A model generated the notes under the pieces. That model did no database searches and was not told the DNA's origin. It worked only from the letters and a program-made list of their open reading frames with translations. Shown here in pieces: positions 1 through 10,990 of a stretch of DNA of 64,000 bases. The stretch covers positions 85,608 through 149,607 of the forward strand of contig CACEGG010000003.1 in the NCBI GenBank assembly GCA_902559035.1. Direction: 5' to 3'. Source of the DNA: an uncultured Bacteroidota bacterium (GTDB lineage: Bacteria; Bacteroidota; Bacteroidia; Flavobacteriales; Flavobacteriaceae). The translations under genes were made by a program, and so were the position numbers. Numbering within the stretch: the stretch's first letter is position 1; the number at the start of each line of letters is the position of its first letter.

Positions 1-506
1 CTTCCTAAGCCAAGCATAGTTTTCAGAAAGTTGTTACCAAATGAAGAATATAACCAAGAAGTTCTAATTACAATTGAATCAATATTACTACCAATAACAA
101 AAAGCTCCCCTGTTCTTTTCGTTTCTCCATAAACACCAATTGGGTTTACTTTATCCAATTCTTTGTAAGGTTCAGAACTATTCCCGTCAAAAACATAGTC
201 AGTTGAAATATGAATAAGCTTGCCATTGATTTTTTCTAAAACTTCAACAATATTAGAAACTCCTGTTACGTTTACTCTGTTGGCTATCTCAAAATTTTCT
301 TCAGCTTTATCTACCGCAGTATACGCTGCACAATTAATAACTGCATCAATATCTTGACCAATAATAAAAGAATTTAATGACTCAGCATCACAAATATCTA
401 ATTCAGGAAGGTCTTTAAATATGCATTCCAATTTATTATATTGAGAGGATAGCTCTTTAATTTCTGACCCTAATTGCCCGTTTGATCCTGTAATCAATAC
501 TTTCAT
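1..506 (-). CDS. rfbD: dTDP-4-dehydrorhamnose reductase, C-terminus truncated by window edge
   Basis: Reverse-strand translation from the ATG at 506 gives MKVLITGSNGQLGSEIKEL...INCAAYTAVDKAEE...HISTDYVFDG...RTSWLYSSFGNNF, RmlD-type SDR motifs; next to rfbC and rfbA. Confidence 0.93.
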   Translation of the reverse strand, partial: MKVLITGSNGQLGSEIKELSSQYNKLECIFKDLPELDICDAESLNSFIIGQDIDAVINCAAYTAVDKAEENFEIANRVNVTGVSNIVEVLEKINGKLIHISTDYVFDGNSSEPYKELDKVNPIGVYGETKRTGELFVIGSNIDSIVIRTSWLYSSFGNNFLKTMLGLG

Positions 507-509
507 ATT

Positions 510-1064
510 CTAAATGGTAAATGGAGATTTAAACTCTGAAAAAAATGGAAGTTTTGAATCTTTTTTTGAGACTATTATTTGACTTTCATCAAAACCCCAT
601 TGAATATTTAATATAGGATCATTCCAACAAATACCTGCATCATACTCAGGTGCATATTTATTGTCAACCTTGTAAGCGAAAATAGCGGACTCGCTTAACA
701 CTAAAAAACCATGCGCAAAACCGCAAGGCACAAAAAGTTGTTTTTTGTTTTCACTAGAGAGTTCTATAGCTGTATGTTGACCATAAGTTTTAGAACCATT
801 TCTAAGATCTACCACAACATCCAAAACTTTTCCTTCAATGCAACGTACCAATTTAGCTTGATCAAATGGTGGTTTTTGAAAATGAAGCCCTCTTAAAACA
901 CCTTTTGAAGATTTTGACTCGTTATCTTGAACAAATGAAACTTTACCAAGGATCTCCTCAAGCTTATCTTTATTGTAAGATTCTAAAAAATAACCTCTCT
1001 TATCTCCAAAAACTGTAGGTTCTAGTATTATTAGATCTTTAATTTTGGTTTTAATAAATTTCAT
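510..1064 (-). CDS. rfbC: dTDP-4-dehydrorhamnose 3,5-epimerase
   Basis: RmlC motifs: [42 protein letters not shown]. Confidence 0.95.
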   Translation of the reverse strand: MKFIKTKIKDLIILEPTVFGDKRGYFLESYNKDKLEEILGKVSFVQDNESKSSKGVLRGLHFQKPPFDQAKLVRCIEGKVLDVVVDLRNGSKTYGQHTAIELSSENKKQLFVPCGFAHGFLVLSESAIFAYKVDNKYAPEYDAGICWNDPILNIQWGFDESQIIVSKKDSKLPFFSEFKSPFTI

Positions 1065-1936
1065 TTATCCTTTACTAAATTCAATAAATATTGACCGTAA
1101 CCATTTTTATTTAATGGTTCTGCTAATTTTATAACTTGTTTAAAATCAATGTAATTCATTCTGAATGCAATTTCCTCCAAACACGCCACTTTAAGGCCTT
1201 TACGAGATTCTATCGATTTAATAAAATTCCCTGCTTCAAGTAGAGAATCATGAGTTCCAGTATCTAACCAAGCAAAACCTCGACCAAGTAATTCAAGTTT
1301 TAATTTTTTATTTTTAAGATAGACTTGGTTAATGGAAGTGATTTCTAGTTCTCCTCTATGAGAAGGTTTCACATTTTTGGCGATTTGAATCACTTCATTT
1401 GTATAAAAATATAATCCTACAACTGCATAATTAGACTTTGGATTTTTAGGTTTTTCATCAATAGAAATTACATTTCCATTATTATCAAACTCGGCAACAC
1501 CATATCGCTCAGGATCTTTAACATAATATCCAAATACAGTAGATTTCCCTTTTGAAATATTTTTTTTAGCATTTTTTAACATTCCAGAAAAACCAGAACC
1601 ATAAAAAATATTGTCTCCTAGTACCAAACATACATCATCACTTCCAATAAAATCTTCTCCAATAATGAAAGCCTGTGCTAAACCTTCAGGGCTAGGTTGT
1701 TCTTTATAAGATAATTTTAGACCAATTTCTGATCCATTTCCTAATAACTTTTCAAAATATGGCAAGTCTTCAATTGTTGAGATAATCAAAATTTCTTTAA
1801 CATCAGCTAACATAAGAACTGACAAAGGGTAATAAATCATAGGCTTATCATAAACAGGCAACAACTGTTTAGAAACCCCTTTTGTAATAGGGTATAATCT
1901 TGTTCCACTTCCTCCAGCTAATACTATTCCTTTCAT
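1061..1936 (-). CDS. rfbA: glucose-1-phosphate thymidylyltransferase
   Basis: [39 protein letters not shown], canonical RmlA N-terminus. Confidence 0.96.
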   Translation of the reverse strand: MKGIVLAGGSGTRLYPITKGVSKQLLPVYDKPMIYYPLSVLMLADVKEILIISTIEDLPYFEKLLGNGSEIGLKLSYKEQPSPEGLAQAFIIGEDFIGSDDVCLVLGDNIFYGSGFSGMLKNAKKNISKGKSTVFGYYVKDPERYGVAEFDNNGNVISIDEKPKNPKSNYAVVGLYFYTNEVIQIAKNVKPSHRGELEITSINQVYLKNKKLKLELLGRGFAWLDTGTHDSLLEAGNFIKSIESRKGLKVACLEEIAFRMNYIDFKQVIKLAEPLNKNGYGQYLLNLVKDK

Positions 1937-1969
1937 AATTCAAATTTAATTATTCTTTTTTTTGCAGGT

Positions 1970-2635
1970 TTATGTCTTTAAATAGCCAGGGATTTTTGGT
2001 AATGATCTAAATACCTTTTCAACTATATTACTACTTGGAAAAATAATTACCCAAGCTGTTAAAATCATAAGCTTAAAATCAACAAAAGTTGACTTATTAT
2101 GAAAGTACCAAACTTCAACTTGCGATTTGTATGGAGCTATTTTTTCTTTATAAAATATATGTTTATCTCCATCGTGATTAGAAATCCATTTTTCCTCATC
2201 TCTAAAAATTATTGATCCAATACCAGTGATTCCTGGTTGAGATTTATATATATCATTTCTTATGTCAATGGGGAATTTATCAAAATCTACTTGCATTTGC
2301 GGTCTTGGCCCAACTATGGACATGTTTCCTATTAAAACATTAAATATCTGAGGAAGTTCATTTATTTTTGATTTTCTTAAAAATTTTCCAAAAGGAAGTA
2401 CTCTAGGATCACGCCTTAATGTCAAACTACCTGTGCCAATATTAGGACTGTTTTTTAACATAGTAGCAAATTTTATAATATTGAACTTTTTATTTTGAAA
2501 TCCAAGTCGTTCTTGTAAATAAAAAACTTCACCTTCTCCAGAAAATTTTAAAATAATTGATACTATTAAAAATAAAGGAGATAATAGTATAAGTGCAACA
2601 ATTGAGATAAATAAATCAATAAGTCTTTTAATCAC
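1970..2635 (-). CDS. small bacterial sugar transferase (initiating phosphoglycosyltransferase, PglC-like)
   Basis: Short form with one N-terminal hydrophobic segment; FYLQERLGFQNKKFNIIKFATM, LRKSKINELPQIFNVLIGNMSIVGPRP. Confidence 0.88.
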   Translation of the reverse strand: MIKRLIDLFISIVALILLSPLFLIVSIILKFSGEGEVFYLQERLGFQNKKFNIIKFATMLKNSPNIGTGSLTLRRDPRVLPFGKFLRKSKINELPQIFNVLIGNMSIVGPRPQMQVDFDKFPIDIRNDIYKSQPGITGIGSIIFRDEEKWISNHDGDKHIFYKEKIAPYKSQVEVWYFHNKSTFVDFKLMILTAWVIIFPSSNIVEKVFRSLPKIPGYLKT

Positions 2636-2641
2636 AGTAAT

Positions 2642-3664
2642 CTATTTATAGAATTTGTTAGGACCTTCAAAAAATCTTTTATTTGGATTTTCTTTATAAT
2701 AATTCACATACCAATCTAGAGTTTCTTTTAATGCCTCTTTCCAATCAATTTTTGGATTAAATCCAAGTATTTTTCTTGCTTTAGTTAAATCGGGACACCT
2801 TCTCGAAACTGATCCTGGATATGTAGGAGCTATTTCATAATTACCTTTGTAATGAAAATACCTACCTGTTTCTTTAACTAAATCTTCAATAGTTATCTCT
2901 ACATCATTACCTATATGAAAAATTTCATGTTTAGCATCTTCACATTCCATTGCTTGAATTGTTCCTAAAGCACCATCATCTATTCCACAAAACGCTCTAG
3001 TTTGATCTCCACCATAAATTTTAAAAGGAGATTCACCATCAATAAATCTTTCAACTAGATGGGGAATCACATGACCAAAACCCATTTTAGGTCCAATAAT
3101 ATTATTATATCTGATAATTTTACAGTTAAACCCAAATACTCTTGAGTAATTTAAAAATCCTGATTCACCTAACATTTTAGTAACAGCATAAGTAAATCTT
3201 GGATGATCAATTGGATCTATACATAATGGAATTTCTTCATTCGTAGGAACCTTATATCCAAATTTATCGATTGTTCCTGAATAACATTCACTTGTAGAGG
3301 TGAATAAAAGATTCTTCACTGAATTGTTTTTAACCCATTCTAAGGAATTAGAAATTAATGCTGTATTTACTCTGATTATTTCGTGCGGATTTTCAAGAGT
3401 ATTGTTAACTCCAATCATTGAGGCAAGCATATAAAAATCATCATAGTGTTTATCTAATAAATCATAACTTGACTTTTCCGTAAAATCAGCTTTGAATAAT
3501 TTTATACTATTTTCTAATATAAAATGCGTGAATATTTCATCATCCTGGTTGTGATGAAAATTATCTGCAATAGTTATATCATATTTTTCACGCTTAGATA
3601 AAATTCGTGCAATTGCAGATCCAATAAATCCTCCTCCACCTAAAATTAATACTTTTCTTTTCAT
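2642..3664 (-). CDS. NAD-dependent epimerase/dehydratase (nucleotide-sugar modifying; start trimmed to MKRKVLILGGGGF)
   Basis: GGGGFIGSAIA Rossmann motif, YAVTKMLGE (YxxxK), PTYPGSVSRRCPDLTKARKILGF. ORF-track start 3703 overlaps the upstream gene; ATG at 3664 fits the fold. Confidence 0.85.
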   Translation of the reverse strand: MKRKVLILGGGGFIGSAIARILSKREKYDITIADNFHHNQDDEIFTHFILENSIKLFKADFTEKSSYDLLDKHYDDFYMLASMIGVNNTLENPHEIIRVNTALISNSLEWVKNNSVKNLLFTSTSECYSGTIDKFGYKVPTNEEIPLCIDPIDHPRFTYAVTKMLGESGFLNYSRVFGFNCKIIRYNNIIGPKMGFGHVIPHLVERFIDGESPFKIYGGDQTRAFCGIDDGALGTIQAMECEDAKHEIFHIGNDVEITIEDLVKETGRYFHYKGNYEIAPTYPGSVSRRCPDLTKARKILGFNPKIDWKEALKETLDWYVNYYKENPNKRFFEGPNKFYK

Positions 3665-3671
3665 AATTATT

Positions 3672-5093
3672 TTATATATCTCCTCTACCAAGGACTTTAA
3701 CAATATTATTTTTATTTAATTTTACAATATCTTTCTTTTTTAGAATCCCTAAAGTATCCAAAATTTTAACATTAGACATATTACTAATTTTTGAAATTAC
3801 TTTTGAATCTTTGTATTCACTGTGAGCAGCAGAAAAAACAATAATATCCCAGCTCATATCTAATTTTTCATCTAAATCTTGCGATACTTTTAAGCTAATT
3901 TCTTCCCAATATTGAACATATGGGTCATGAGTTTCTACAATAGCTTTATTATTAACACAATTCAAATAAAATGGTTCAACAGGTGAGTACCTAGTATCTC
4001 CAACATCACTTCTATATGAGACACCTAATAATAATATTTTCTTATTAATTATTGACTCTAAATCAAAAACCTTCTTCATGAAATCAAATGCGTAATGAGG
4101 CATTTTGTCATTAATCTTAACTCCTTTTTCACTTTGCTCTAAACTATCATTACTATCAAAATGATTAATTTTTGCCCATGAAGCTAACAGAGGATCCTTG
4201 GTTAAACAATAGCCTCCGACTCCTATACCTGGATACATTAAATTTGAATGAGTGGGTCTCATTCTTATAGCATTAACGATTTCATAAAGGTTAACACCAG
4301 CTTCTTCAGCATATCTTGACCATTCTACCGCAAATGCAATATTCATTGCACGATAAGAGTTTTCTAATACTTTAGCCATTTCTGTAGCATTTGTATTTAC
4401 CAACCTTGTTAAAGGATATTCATCAGTTGAAATTATAGTTTTCAAAAACTTTTCAGTTTCTTGAGCAGAATTTTTATCAATTCCAGAATAAACTCTGTAA
4501 AAATTTTTGATAGAATTAATATATTCAGGACCAGGCATTACTCTTTCGTATGAATGACCAATTTTAATTTTACCCAATGAAAGATGTCTTTTTCTTAATT
4601 CCTCTTCAATAATTGGTTTTACAACTTTCATACATGTTCCCGGTGGAACTGTAGTTTCTACTAAAATCAAAACATCTTCTTTGCAATTTTGTCCAATAGT
4701 TCTAATTGCATTCTTGAAAGGGTTTAAATCTACATTAAATGAATTCAAATTTCCTTTGCTATCGGAATTTTTTTGTACATCTAAATTAATGTCCACTATA
4801 ATAACACTAGCATATGAATATGCTGAAGTATCATAGGTAGCTAAAAAATTTCCTTTTTTTATAGATTTTTGATAATATTCTTCAATTTTTGGATCAGAGG
4901 ATTTAATAGGAAAAATACCATTATTAATATTATCAATAATTTCTATACTTTCTTTTCTGTCAACTCCTATAACGGCATAATCTTTTTTAGAGGAATTTGA
5001 AACTACTATAGACATAACCGCTCCAACAAATCCTAAACCTTGAACAACAACTACATCTTTATTGTTATTATTTAAAAACTCTTTTATTTCCAT
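3672..5093 (-). CDS. UDP-glucose/GDP-mannose dehydrogenase family protein
   Basis: GLGFVGAVMS NAD motif, VETTVPPGTC, GVGGYCLTKDPLL catalytic-Cys motif, C-terminal UDP-binding domain. Confidence 0.85.
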   Translation of the reverse strand: MEIKEFLNNNNKDVVVVQGLGFVGAVMSIVVSNSSKKDYAVIGVDRKESIEIIDNINNGIFPIKSSDPKIEEYYQKSIKKGNFLATYDTSAYSYASVIIVDINLDVQKNSDSKGNLNSFNVDLNPFKNAIRTIGQNCKEDVLILVETTVPPGTCMKVVKPIIEEELRKRHLSLGKIKIGHSYERVMPGPEYINSIKNFYRVYSGIDKNSAQETEKFLKTIISTDEYPLTRLVNTNATEMAKVLENSYRAMNIAFAVEWSRYAEEAGVNLYEIVNAIRMRPTHSNLMYPGIGVGGYCLTKDPLLASWAKINHFDSNDSLEQSEKGVKINDKMPHYAFDFMKKVFDLESIINKKILLLGVSYRSDVGDTRYSPVEPFYLNCVNNKAIVETHDPYVQYWEEISLKVSQDLDEKLDMSWDIIVFSAAHSEYKDSKVISKISNMSNVKILDTLGILKKKDIVKLNKNNIVKVLGRGDI

Positions 5094-5227
5094 TAATTAC
5101 AATGTTTTAATTTATTTTATCTCAATATGTTATTTAATTAAAATTTGGAGACAAAGCCTGAAAAATATAATATATAAAATAATCAAAATTAAGTTTATTT
5201 AAGCTCAGTGAAATAGTTTTTCATAAG

Positions 5228-6418
5228 TTATATAATTTTTTGGTACAAAGATTCTATATTGGATACTAATTTATTATAACTATAATTTTCAAGACTTATG
5301 CTTTTTCCTTTTTTCCCTAATTTAAGTCTTAGATTTTCGTCTTCAATTATTTGTAATAAATTCTCGCCATAATCATTGACTTTTTTTGTGGACACGATTC
5401 CGCTAATATTGTTTTCTATAATATCTGAAACACCACCAACATCCGTTGAAATCGAAGCAGTTTCGGAAGCCATAGACTCAATAATACTCACTGGAGTGCC
5501 TTCGTTTAAAGATGTTAGACATACAATATCACTCGCAGCTAGAACACTATCAATATCAGAACGCCAAGAAGTGAATAAAACATCACATTCTTTATTTAAA
5601 TCTTTATATGAGTAGGATAAATTATTATTTTCTACATAATTTATTATTTTTTCTGTTTCACTACCATCTCCTACAATTAATGCTTTAATAACCCTCGATG
5701 ATCTATTCATACAATAATTAATTACATCAATAAATAATTGATGATTTTTAACGGGAACAATTCTACCAATAATTGTTATTAAAATTGTATCATCATGTAC
5801 ATTAAATTCTTTTCTTAGCTTTTCTCTTTTAAGTCTTTTGTTCTCGGTAAATCTAATTAAATCAAAACCTAATGGAACTATTTCTATTTTTTCCTTTTCA
5901 CAAATTTTATATTTATATATAAGGTCATAGCTTTGAAGTTTAGATATAGCAATTATTTTGGTTGATTTTTTTGCTAAAAGTGTTTCAATAAATATTAAGA
6001 TTTTATTTTTAAAATTTGAAAAATATCCTTCGAAAACATTACCATGATAAGTGTGAACTAATCTTATTTTTTTATAATAAAACAATGAGGCTAAACGTCC
6101 TAAAAGACCTGACTTAGCCGCATGTGTGTGTATTATATCTGGTTTAAATTTATATATTATAATAATAATTTGAATTAAAGAAATTAAGTCAAATAATGGG
6201 GAAATAGCTCTTCTCATGAATTTCAACTGCTTGAAAGATACCTCTAAATCGTTTAATATATAATCTGCAGATTGTTCATGTTTTTCAGGTTTCCCACCAA
6301 TCAATAGTGTCTCATATAAATCTGAGTTTAAGTACTTAGTTAGATAAGTTGCATTATAAACTGGCCCTCCAACATTAAACCTATTTAATATTCTTAATAT
6401 TTTTATTTTTCTTTTCAT
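5228..6418 (-). CDS. glycosyltransferase, GT4-like
   Basis: Two-Rossmann GT-B pattern: NRFNVGGPVYNATYL, HTHAAKSGLLGRLAS, IGRIVPVKNHQLFID, SLNEGTPVSIIESMA. Confidence 0.9.
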   Translation of the reverse strand: MKRKIKILRILNRFNVGGPVYNATYLTKYLNSDLYETLLIGGKPEKHEQSADYILNDLEVSFKQLKFMRRAISPLFDLISLIQIIIIIYKFKPDIIHTHAAKSGLLGRLASLFYYKKIRLVHTYHGNVFEGYFSNFKNKILIFIETLLAKKSTKIIAISKLQSYDLIYKYKICEKEKIEIVPLGFDLIRFTENKRLKREKLRKEFNVHDDTILITIIGRIVPVKNHQLFIDVINYCMNRSSRVIKALIVGDGSETEKIINYVENNNLSYSYKDLNKECDVLFTSWRSDIDSVLAASDIVCLTSLNEGTPVSIIESMASETASISTDVGGVSDIIENNISGIVSTKKVNDYGENLLQIIEDENLRLKLGKKGKSISLENYSYNKLVSNIESLYQKII

Positions 6419-8298
6419 TGCTTTATATTATATACTTTGGTATACCATTTTTGAAAACAATAAAATGACCAGACTCGAAATGTATTATCCACTTTAGCAT
6501 CAATATGATTTTGGACTAAAGGAACTATATAGTCTATTCTAAAAAGACTCTGCACATTCAAAAAATCTATATCAATATAATCTCTCAATTCGTTCTTTAA
6601 ATTTGTTCTTAACCAATCTCCTACAGGGACAGTAAATCCCATTTTTGATTTTTCTAAAAATTTGTCAGGAAAATACTCTTGAAACGCTTGCTTTAGTATA
6701 TACTTTTTATTCCAGCCTTTAATTAAATAATCATCAGGTAAGCTATTTGTGAAATGCCATATTTTTTTATTAAGAAAAGGAGATCTACATTCAATAGAAG
6801 CATACATACTTGCTCGATCAACCTTAACTAGCATATCACCCTCCAACGAAATATTTTTATCTAGATTTCTAAAGTCATTGATTGAAGACATCTTTTTATT
6901 CATAAAAAATGAGTCTAGAACATTAACATCATCAAACAAAAGCTCTTTTAATTCTCCACTTTTAAAAGCTAACGAAATGATATTTTTATAAAAATCATTA
7001 TTATAATTTACAGATTCCAACAATTTTCTAAGTTTATAGCGTTTTCCTCTTTTATCTTCTCTACTTATTGTAAGTAATTTTATATACTTTAAAAAATTGC
7101 TGTGTATACTCTTAGGAATAGTCTTAGTATAAATACTATTAATTTTACCCATGTAATGTTTGTTATATCCACCAAAAACTTCGTCACCTCCATCACCAGT
7201 CAAAGCGACTTTTACATGACTACTAGTTAATTTAGAGACTAAATATGTTGGTAAAGCCGATGAATCAGCAAAAGGTTCATCATAGTTTAAAATTACATTT
7301 TCTAAATCTTCTTCTAATGATTTTGAATTCACTATAAATTCATGATGCTTACTATTAATAGCCTTAGCTACTAACCTAGATTTTTCCGTTTCATCAAAAG
7401 ATTTTTTATCGAATCCTAATGAAAATGTATCAATTGGATTCTCGTTAGTTTTAGATAAGCATAAGGAAACAATTGACGAGTCAACACCACCTGATAAAAA
7501 AGTACCAATAGGAACGTCAGAAATTGATCTAGAAGATACAGATTCCGTTACCAGATCATGAGTAATTTTTTTTGCTTTTTTAAAACTAATATTACTAGTT
7601 TTTTGAGGAACTGATTTGGATATTTCATTCTCTTTGATGTCTAGAGTGTCAATATCTAACTCAAGATAATGATTAGAAAGGAGTTTCTTAACACCATCAT
7701 AGATTGAATAAGGCGCAGGAATATATGTTAACTGAAAATAAAGTGATAAAGCCTCTTTATTAATTTTTGGCTTAGACTCAAAATTAAGCATTAAGGACTT
7801 TAATTCTGATCCCCAAATTATTTTTTCCATCTGTTTAGAATAGTACAATGGTTTCTCTCCGAAGAAATCTCTAGCAATAAACACCTTTCCGATGTTTTTA
7901 TCAAGTATAGAAAAAGCAAACATTCCATCTAACTTTGAAAAAGATTCAACACCATATATTTCGTACATCTTTAAAATAACTTCTGTATCAGATTTTGTAT
8001 TGAATTCTGTATTATGATTAGTTTCTAATTCTATTTTTAGAGATTGATAGTTATAAATTTCACCATTAAAAACTAATATTAAGTTTCCATCATCTGAAAT
8101 CACGGGCTGTTTACCATTATCTATATCTATAATAGATAGACGTCGCATTCCAAGACTAATCTTCTTACCATTAATTATATCATTATAATAACCTTCATCA
8201 TCTGGACCCCGATGAATTATTTCATTGTTCATCTTATTTATATTTTTGTTTAAATCAATTTCTAAAGATTTAGAAATTATTCCATTAATTCCACACAT
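6415..8298 (-). CDS. asnB: asparagine synthase (glutamine-hydrolysing) family amidotransferase
   Basis: MCGINGIISK N-terminal Cys, HRGPDDEGYY, SGGVDSS PP-loop, LTGDGGDEVFGGY. Confidence 0.93.
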   Translation of the reverse strand: MCGINGIISKSLEIDLNKNINKMNNEIIHRGPDDEGYYNDIINGKKISLGMRRLSIIDIDNGKQPVISDDGNLILVFNGEIYNYQSLKIELETNHNTEFNTKSDTEVILKMYEIYGVESFSKLDGMFAFSILDKNIGKVFIARDFFGEKPLYYSKQMEKIIWGSELKSLMLNFESKPKINKEALSLYFQLTYIPAPYSIYDGVKKLLSNHYLELDIDTLDIKENEISKSVPQKTSNISFKKAKKITHDLVTESVSSRSISDVPIGTFLSGGVDSSIVSLCLSKTNENPIDTFSLGFDKKSFDETEKSRLVAKAINSKHHEFIVNSKSLEEDLENVILNYDEPFADSSALPTYLVSKLTSSHVKVALTGDGGDEVFGGYNKHYMGKINSIYTKTIPKSIHSNFLKYIKLLTISREDKRGKRYKLRKLLESVNYNNDFYKNIISLAFKSGELKELLFDDVNVLDSFFMNKKMSSINDFRNLDKNISLEGDMLVKVDRASMYASIECRSPFLNKKIWHFTNSLPDDYLIKGWNKKYILKQAFQEYFPDKFLEKSKMGFTVPVGDWLRTNLKNELRDYIDIDFLNVQSLFRIDYIVPLVQNHIDAKVDNTFRVWSFYCFQKWYTKVYNIKQ

Positions 8299-8301
8299 TT
8301 A

Positions 8302-9036
8302 TTATATGATTAGTTTTCTAAGTAAATAAGCTATTTTTGGGAATAATTTAATTTTAGAATGGTTTAAACCAACTTTTAAGGTTTCTATCATTGCTAAATT
8401 TTTATTTGAATCAGCAAATCCCCCCATTAATCTTTTAACAAGAATATCTTCTGTAAAGCCAAAAGTCATTTTAGAGTTTATACACCTATATAAAAAATCA
8501 TAATCACCTGAAACTCTATATTTATCATTAAACCTTCCAACTTTATCATATACTTTCTTTCGAATGAAGCAAGCGGGATGATTAACTGGCATTAAAAATG
8601 GAAAAAGATTTAGGTTTTTATTTTTTGAAATATTTTGTTTCCCGTTGTCATAAAAATTTAAAGATTTTCCACAAAATATATCTATAGCAGTATTATTAGT
8701 AAAAAAAGTTGAGACCAATTCGATAGTATTATTTAAATACCAATCATCACTATTTAAAATAAAAATATATTCAGAATTTTTACTAACCATTTTTAAACCC
8801 ATATTCCATGCTTCATATATTCCTCCTTTTGTTGTTTGTTTTTTCAATAAAAAATTCACTCCCAACTCTTTAAATTTTATTTTAACTTTTGATAAATATT
8901 CAAGTGTGCCATCATCAGAACCACCATCTACAAAAATATACTGAATGGGTAAATGTTTTTGAATTAAAATTGATTCAACAGTTTTATCAATTGTTTTAAT
9001 TGAATTTAGACAAGCTGTAATTAATGTGTATTTCAT
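8302..9036 (-). CDS. glycosyltransferase, GT2-like
   Basis: MKYTLITACLNSIKTIDKTVESIL, FVDGGSDDGTLEYL, LNSDDW, NHPACFIRK. Confidence 0.9.
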   Translation of the reverse strand: MKYTLITACLNSIKTIDKTVESILIQKHLPIQYIFVDGGSDDGTLEYLSKVKIKFKELGVNFLLKKQTTKGGIYEAWNMGLKMVSKNSEYIFILNSDDWYLNNTIELVSTFFTNNTAIDIFCGKSLNFYDNGKQNISKNKNLNLFPFLMPVNHPACFIRKKVYDKVGRFNDKYRVSGDYDFLYRCINSKMTFGFTEDILVKRLMGGFADSNKNLAMIETLKVGLNHSKIKLFPKIAYLLRKLII

Positions 9037-9851
9037 AAATTCCTATTAATTTTTTTTAGCAAAATTTTAATGAAGAACTTTGAAAGAAGAAAATTTATAG
9101 AAAAAAAAATATTTATAACTGATAAGTGTTTAATTGCAAAAAGAAATTTATTATTTAAAATTCTTCTGTATGTTATGGAAGAATTAGAAGCAGAAAGAGA
9201 TCCAATATGAGCAATTTTATAATTGTAAGACACTTTATTTGTATAACCCATTTTTTTTATTCTATAACACATATCTACCTCCTCTACATATGCTGGGTAG
9301 AAATGTGGGTCAAATAGAAAAGATTTTTTAAATAAACTAGTCCTTACAAAAACTGCAGCTCCTAACACATATCCTACTTCTTTAACTTTATTTATTTTTT
9401 TATAATTTTCACCCCTTTTTAAATAATCCATATCTAAAGTAATTAAGTTTATTTTTCCTCCAGCTGATTGAATAATATTTCTATCATAATTTTCAACAAC
9501 AACAGGACCAATAGACCCTATAGTTTTATCATTTTCCATTTCTACAATTAATGGGGAAATAAAATCTTCAAGCACTATTACATCATCATTTAAAAGTAGA
9601 ACATAATCACAACCATCCTTGAGTGCATGTTCAAAACCAAGATTATTCCCGGCAGAAAAACCAAGGTTTGAGTTAGATAAAATTAAATTGATTTCAGGAT
9701 AATGTTTTTTTATTAAATCAACAGATCTGTCTTTAGAATTATTATCAACCACATAAATATTTGGGTTCTTATAGAATTTAAATATTGAATCTAAGCAATT
9801 AATTATTCTATCTTCTGAATTCCATGAAAGTATTATAATTCCTAATTTCAT
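9033..9851 (-). CDS. glycosyltransferase, GT2-like (rhamnosyltransferase type)
   Basis: IIILSWNSEDRIINCLDSI, VVDNNSKDRSVDLI, NLGFSAGNNLGFEHAL, LLLNDDVIV. Confidence 0.9.
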   Translation of the reverse strand: MKLGIIILSWNSEDRIINCLDSIFKFYKNPNIYVVDNNSKDRSVDLIKKHYPEINLILSNSNLGFSAGNNLGFEHALKDGCDYVLLLNDDVIVLEDFISPLIVEMENDKTIGSIGPVVVENYDRNIIQSAGGKINLITLDMDYLKRGENYKKINKVKEVGYVLGAAVFVRTSLFKKSFLFDPHFYPAYVEEVDMCYRIKKMGYTNKVSYNYKIAHIGSLSASNSSITYRRILNNKFLFAIKHLSVINIFFSINFLLSKFFIKILLKKINRNL

Positions 9852-10990
9852 TTATTTATAAATATGTTTTTATTACATAAGCTAAACATCAAAATAAAAA
9901 TTGGTGCTGTTAATATCGGATTTGTGAACGTCGCCAATACCAGCGATAACAAAACATAAGAGTCAATTTTACTAGAATTTTTAATTATTCTAAACATCAA
10001 AATAAAAATAAAAGCAAAAAAAATAAAACCATATTTTCTCATGATATCTAGAGGTGCAATTTCAATAGCATAAACATATTCAGCTATGAAATCTAAAAAT
10101 ATTGGGGTTCCAGAGCCCATACCAAAAAGGAAAATATATATATTATCTCGATATAAGTCTATGATTGTATTTATCTGGTCTAGCCTTGTTGAAACTGTGA
10201 ACTCAGAAATATTTTGAAGATTAAAAAAATGAATAAAAATATTAGGCACAAAAATGTTGATTACATATAAGATCATGCATGCAAAAAGAATTATTAGAAA
10301 AATATTTTTAATTAAATCTTTAAAATTTTTATTTCTTAGAAAAAATAATAATGAAAAAATTAATGCTATTGAAATTGCTCCTCTTGATAAAGAAAGTACA
10401 ATTGATATTAAAATAATAAGAGATTTTACATAGTTTTTTTTGAATAAAAAATAAATATATGCAGCGGGTAAAAATAAAGTAAATTGAAAGTAAATTTTAG
10501 GCACAATTATCATTGATGATGACCTAATACCCTCATACGTGTCATAATTACTTGAAAACAATACCAATATATTAGTTATTGATTTTACAGGATAAATATT
10601 TGAAAAAACATTTCCAAAAATGATAAGTGTAGATGAATAAAGTAAAACATTCATTAAAAAATTTAACATTTTATTAGAATCTACATAATCAACTAAAAAT
10701 GAGCATATAATTAGAGTAATAATAGCTAGATTATATTGTAGTGCAAATTGAATACTCCCATCATTTATAATTGTAGTAATCAAACTTAAACAAAAGAAAA
10801 ACATAAGAAATCCAAAAAAAAGTATTTGATTTCTGGATAATTTTATTTGTTGAAAATTCAATAAAACAGATGAAATTAATACAATAAATGAAACATATTT
10901 TAAGCCAATAAATCCTGAATAATCTAATATGTTACTTATTATAAAAAAACAAGTAGATAATTCTAATATTTTAAAATTGCTTAATGTCAA
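9848..10990 (-). CDS. O-antigen polymerase-like multi-span membrane protein (Wzy-like)
   Basis: Polytopic hydrophobic protein inside a glycosyltransferase operon; large periplasmic-type loop ending GMGSGTP. Confidence 0.65.
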   Translation of the reverse strand: MTLSNFKILELSTCFFIISNILDYSGFIGLKYVSFIVLISSVLLNFQQIKLSRNQILFFGFLMFFFCLSLITTIINDGSIQFALQYNLAIITLIICSFLVDYVDSNKMLNFLMNVLLYSSTLIIFGNVFSNIYPVKSITNILVLFSSNYDTYEGIRSSSMIIVPKIYFQFTLFLPAAYIYFLFKKNYVKSLIILISIVLSLSRGAISIALIFSLLFFLRNKNFKDLIKNIFLIILFACMILYVINIFVPNIFIHFFNLQNISEFTVSTRLDQINTIIDLYRDNIYIFLFGMGSGTPIFLDFIAEYVYAIEIAPLDIMRKYGFIFFAFIFILMFRIIKNSSKIDSYVLLSLVLATFTNPILTAPIFILMFSLCNKNIFINK

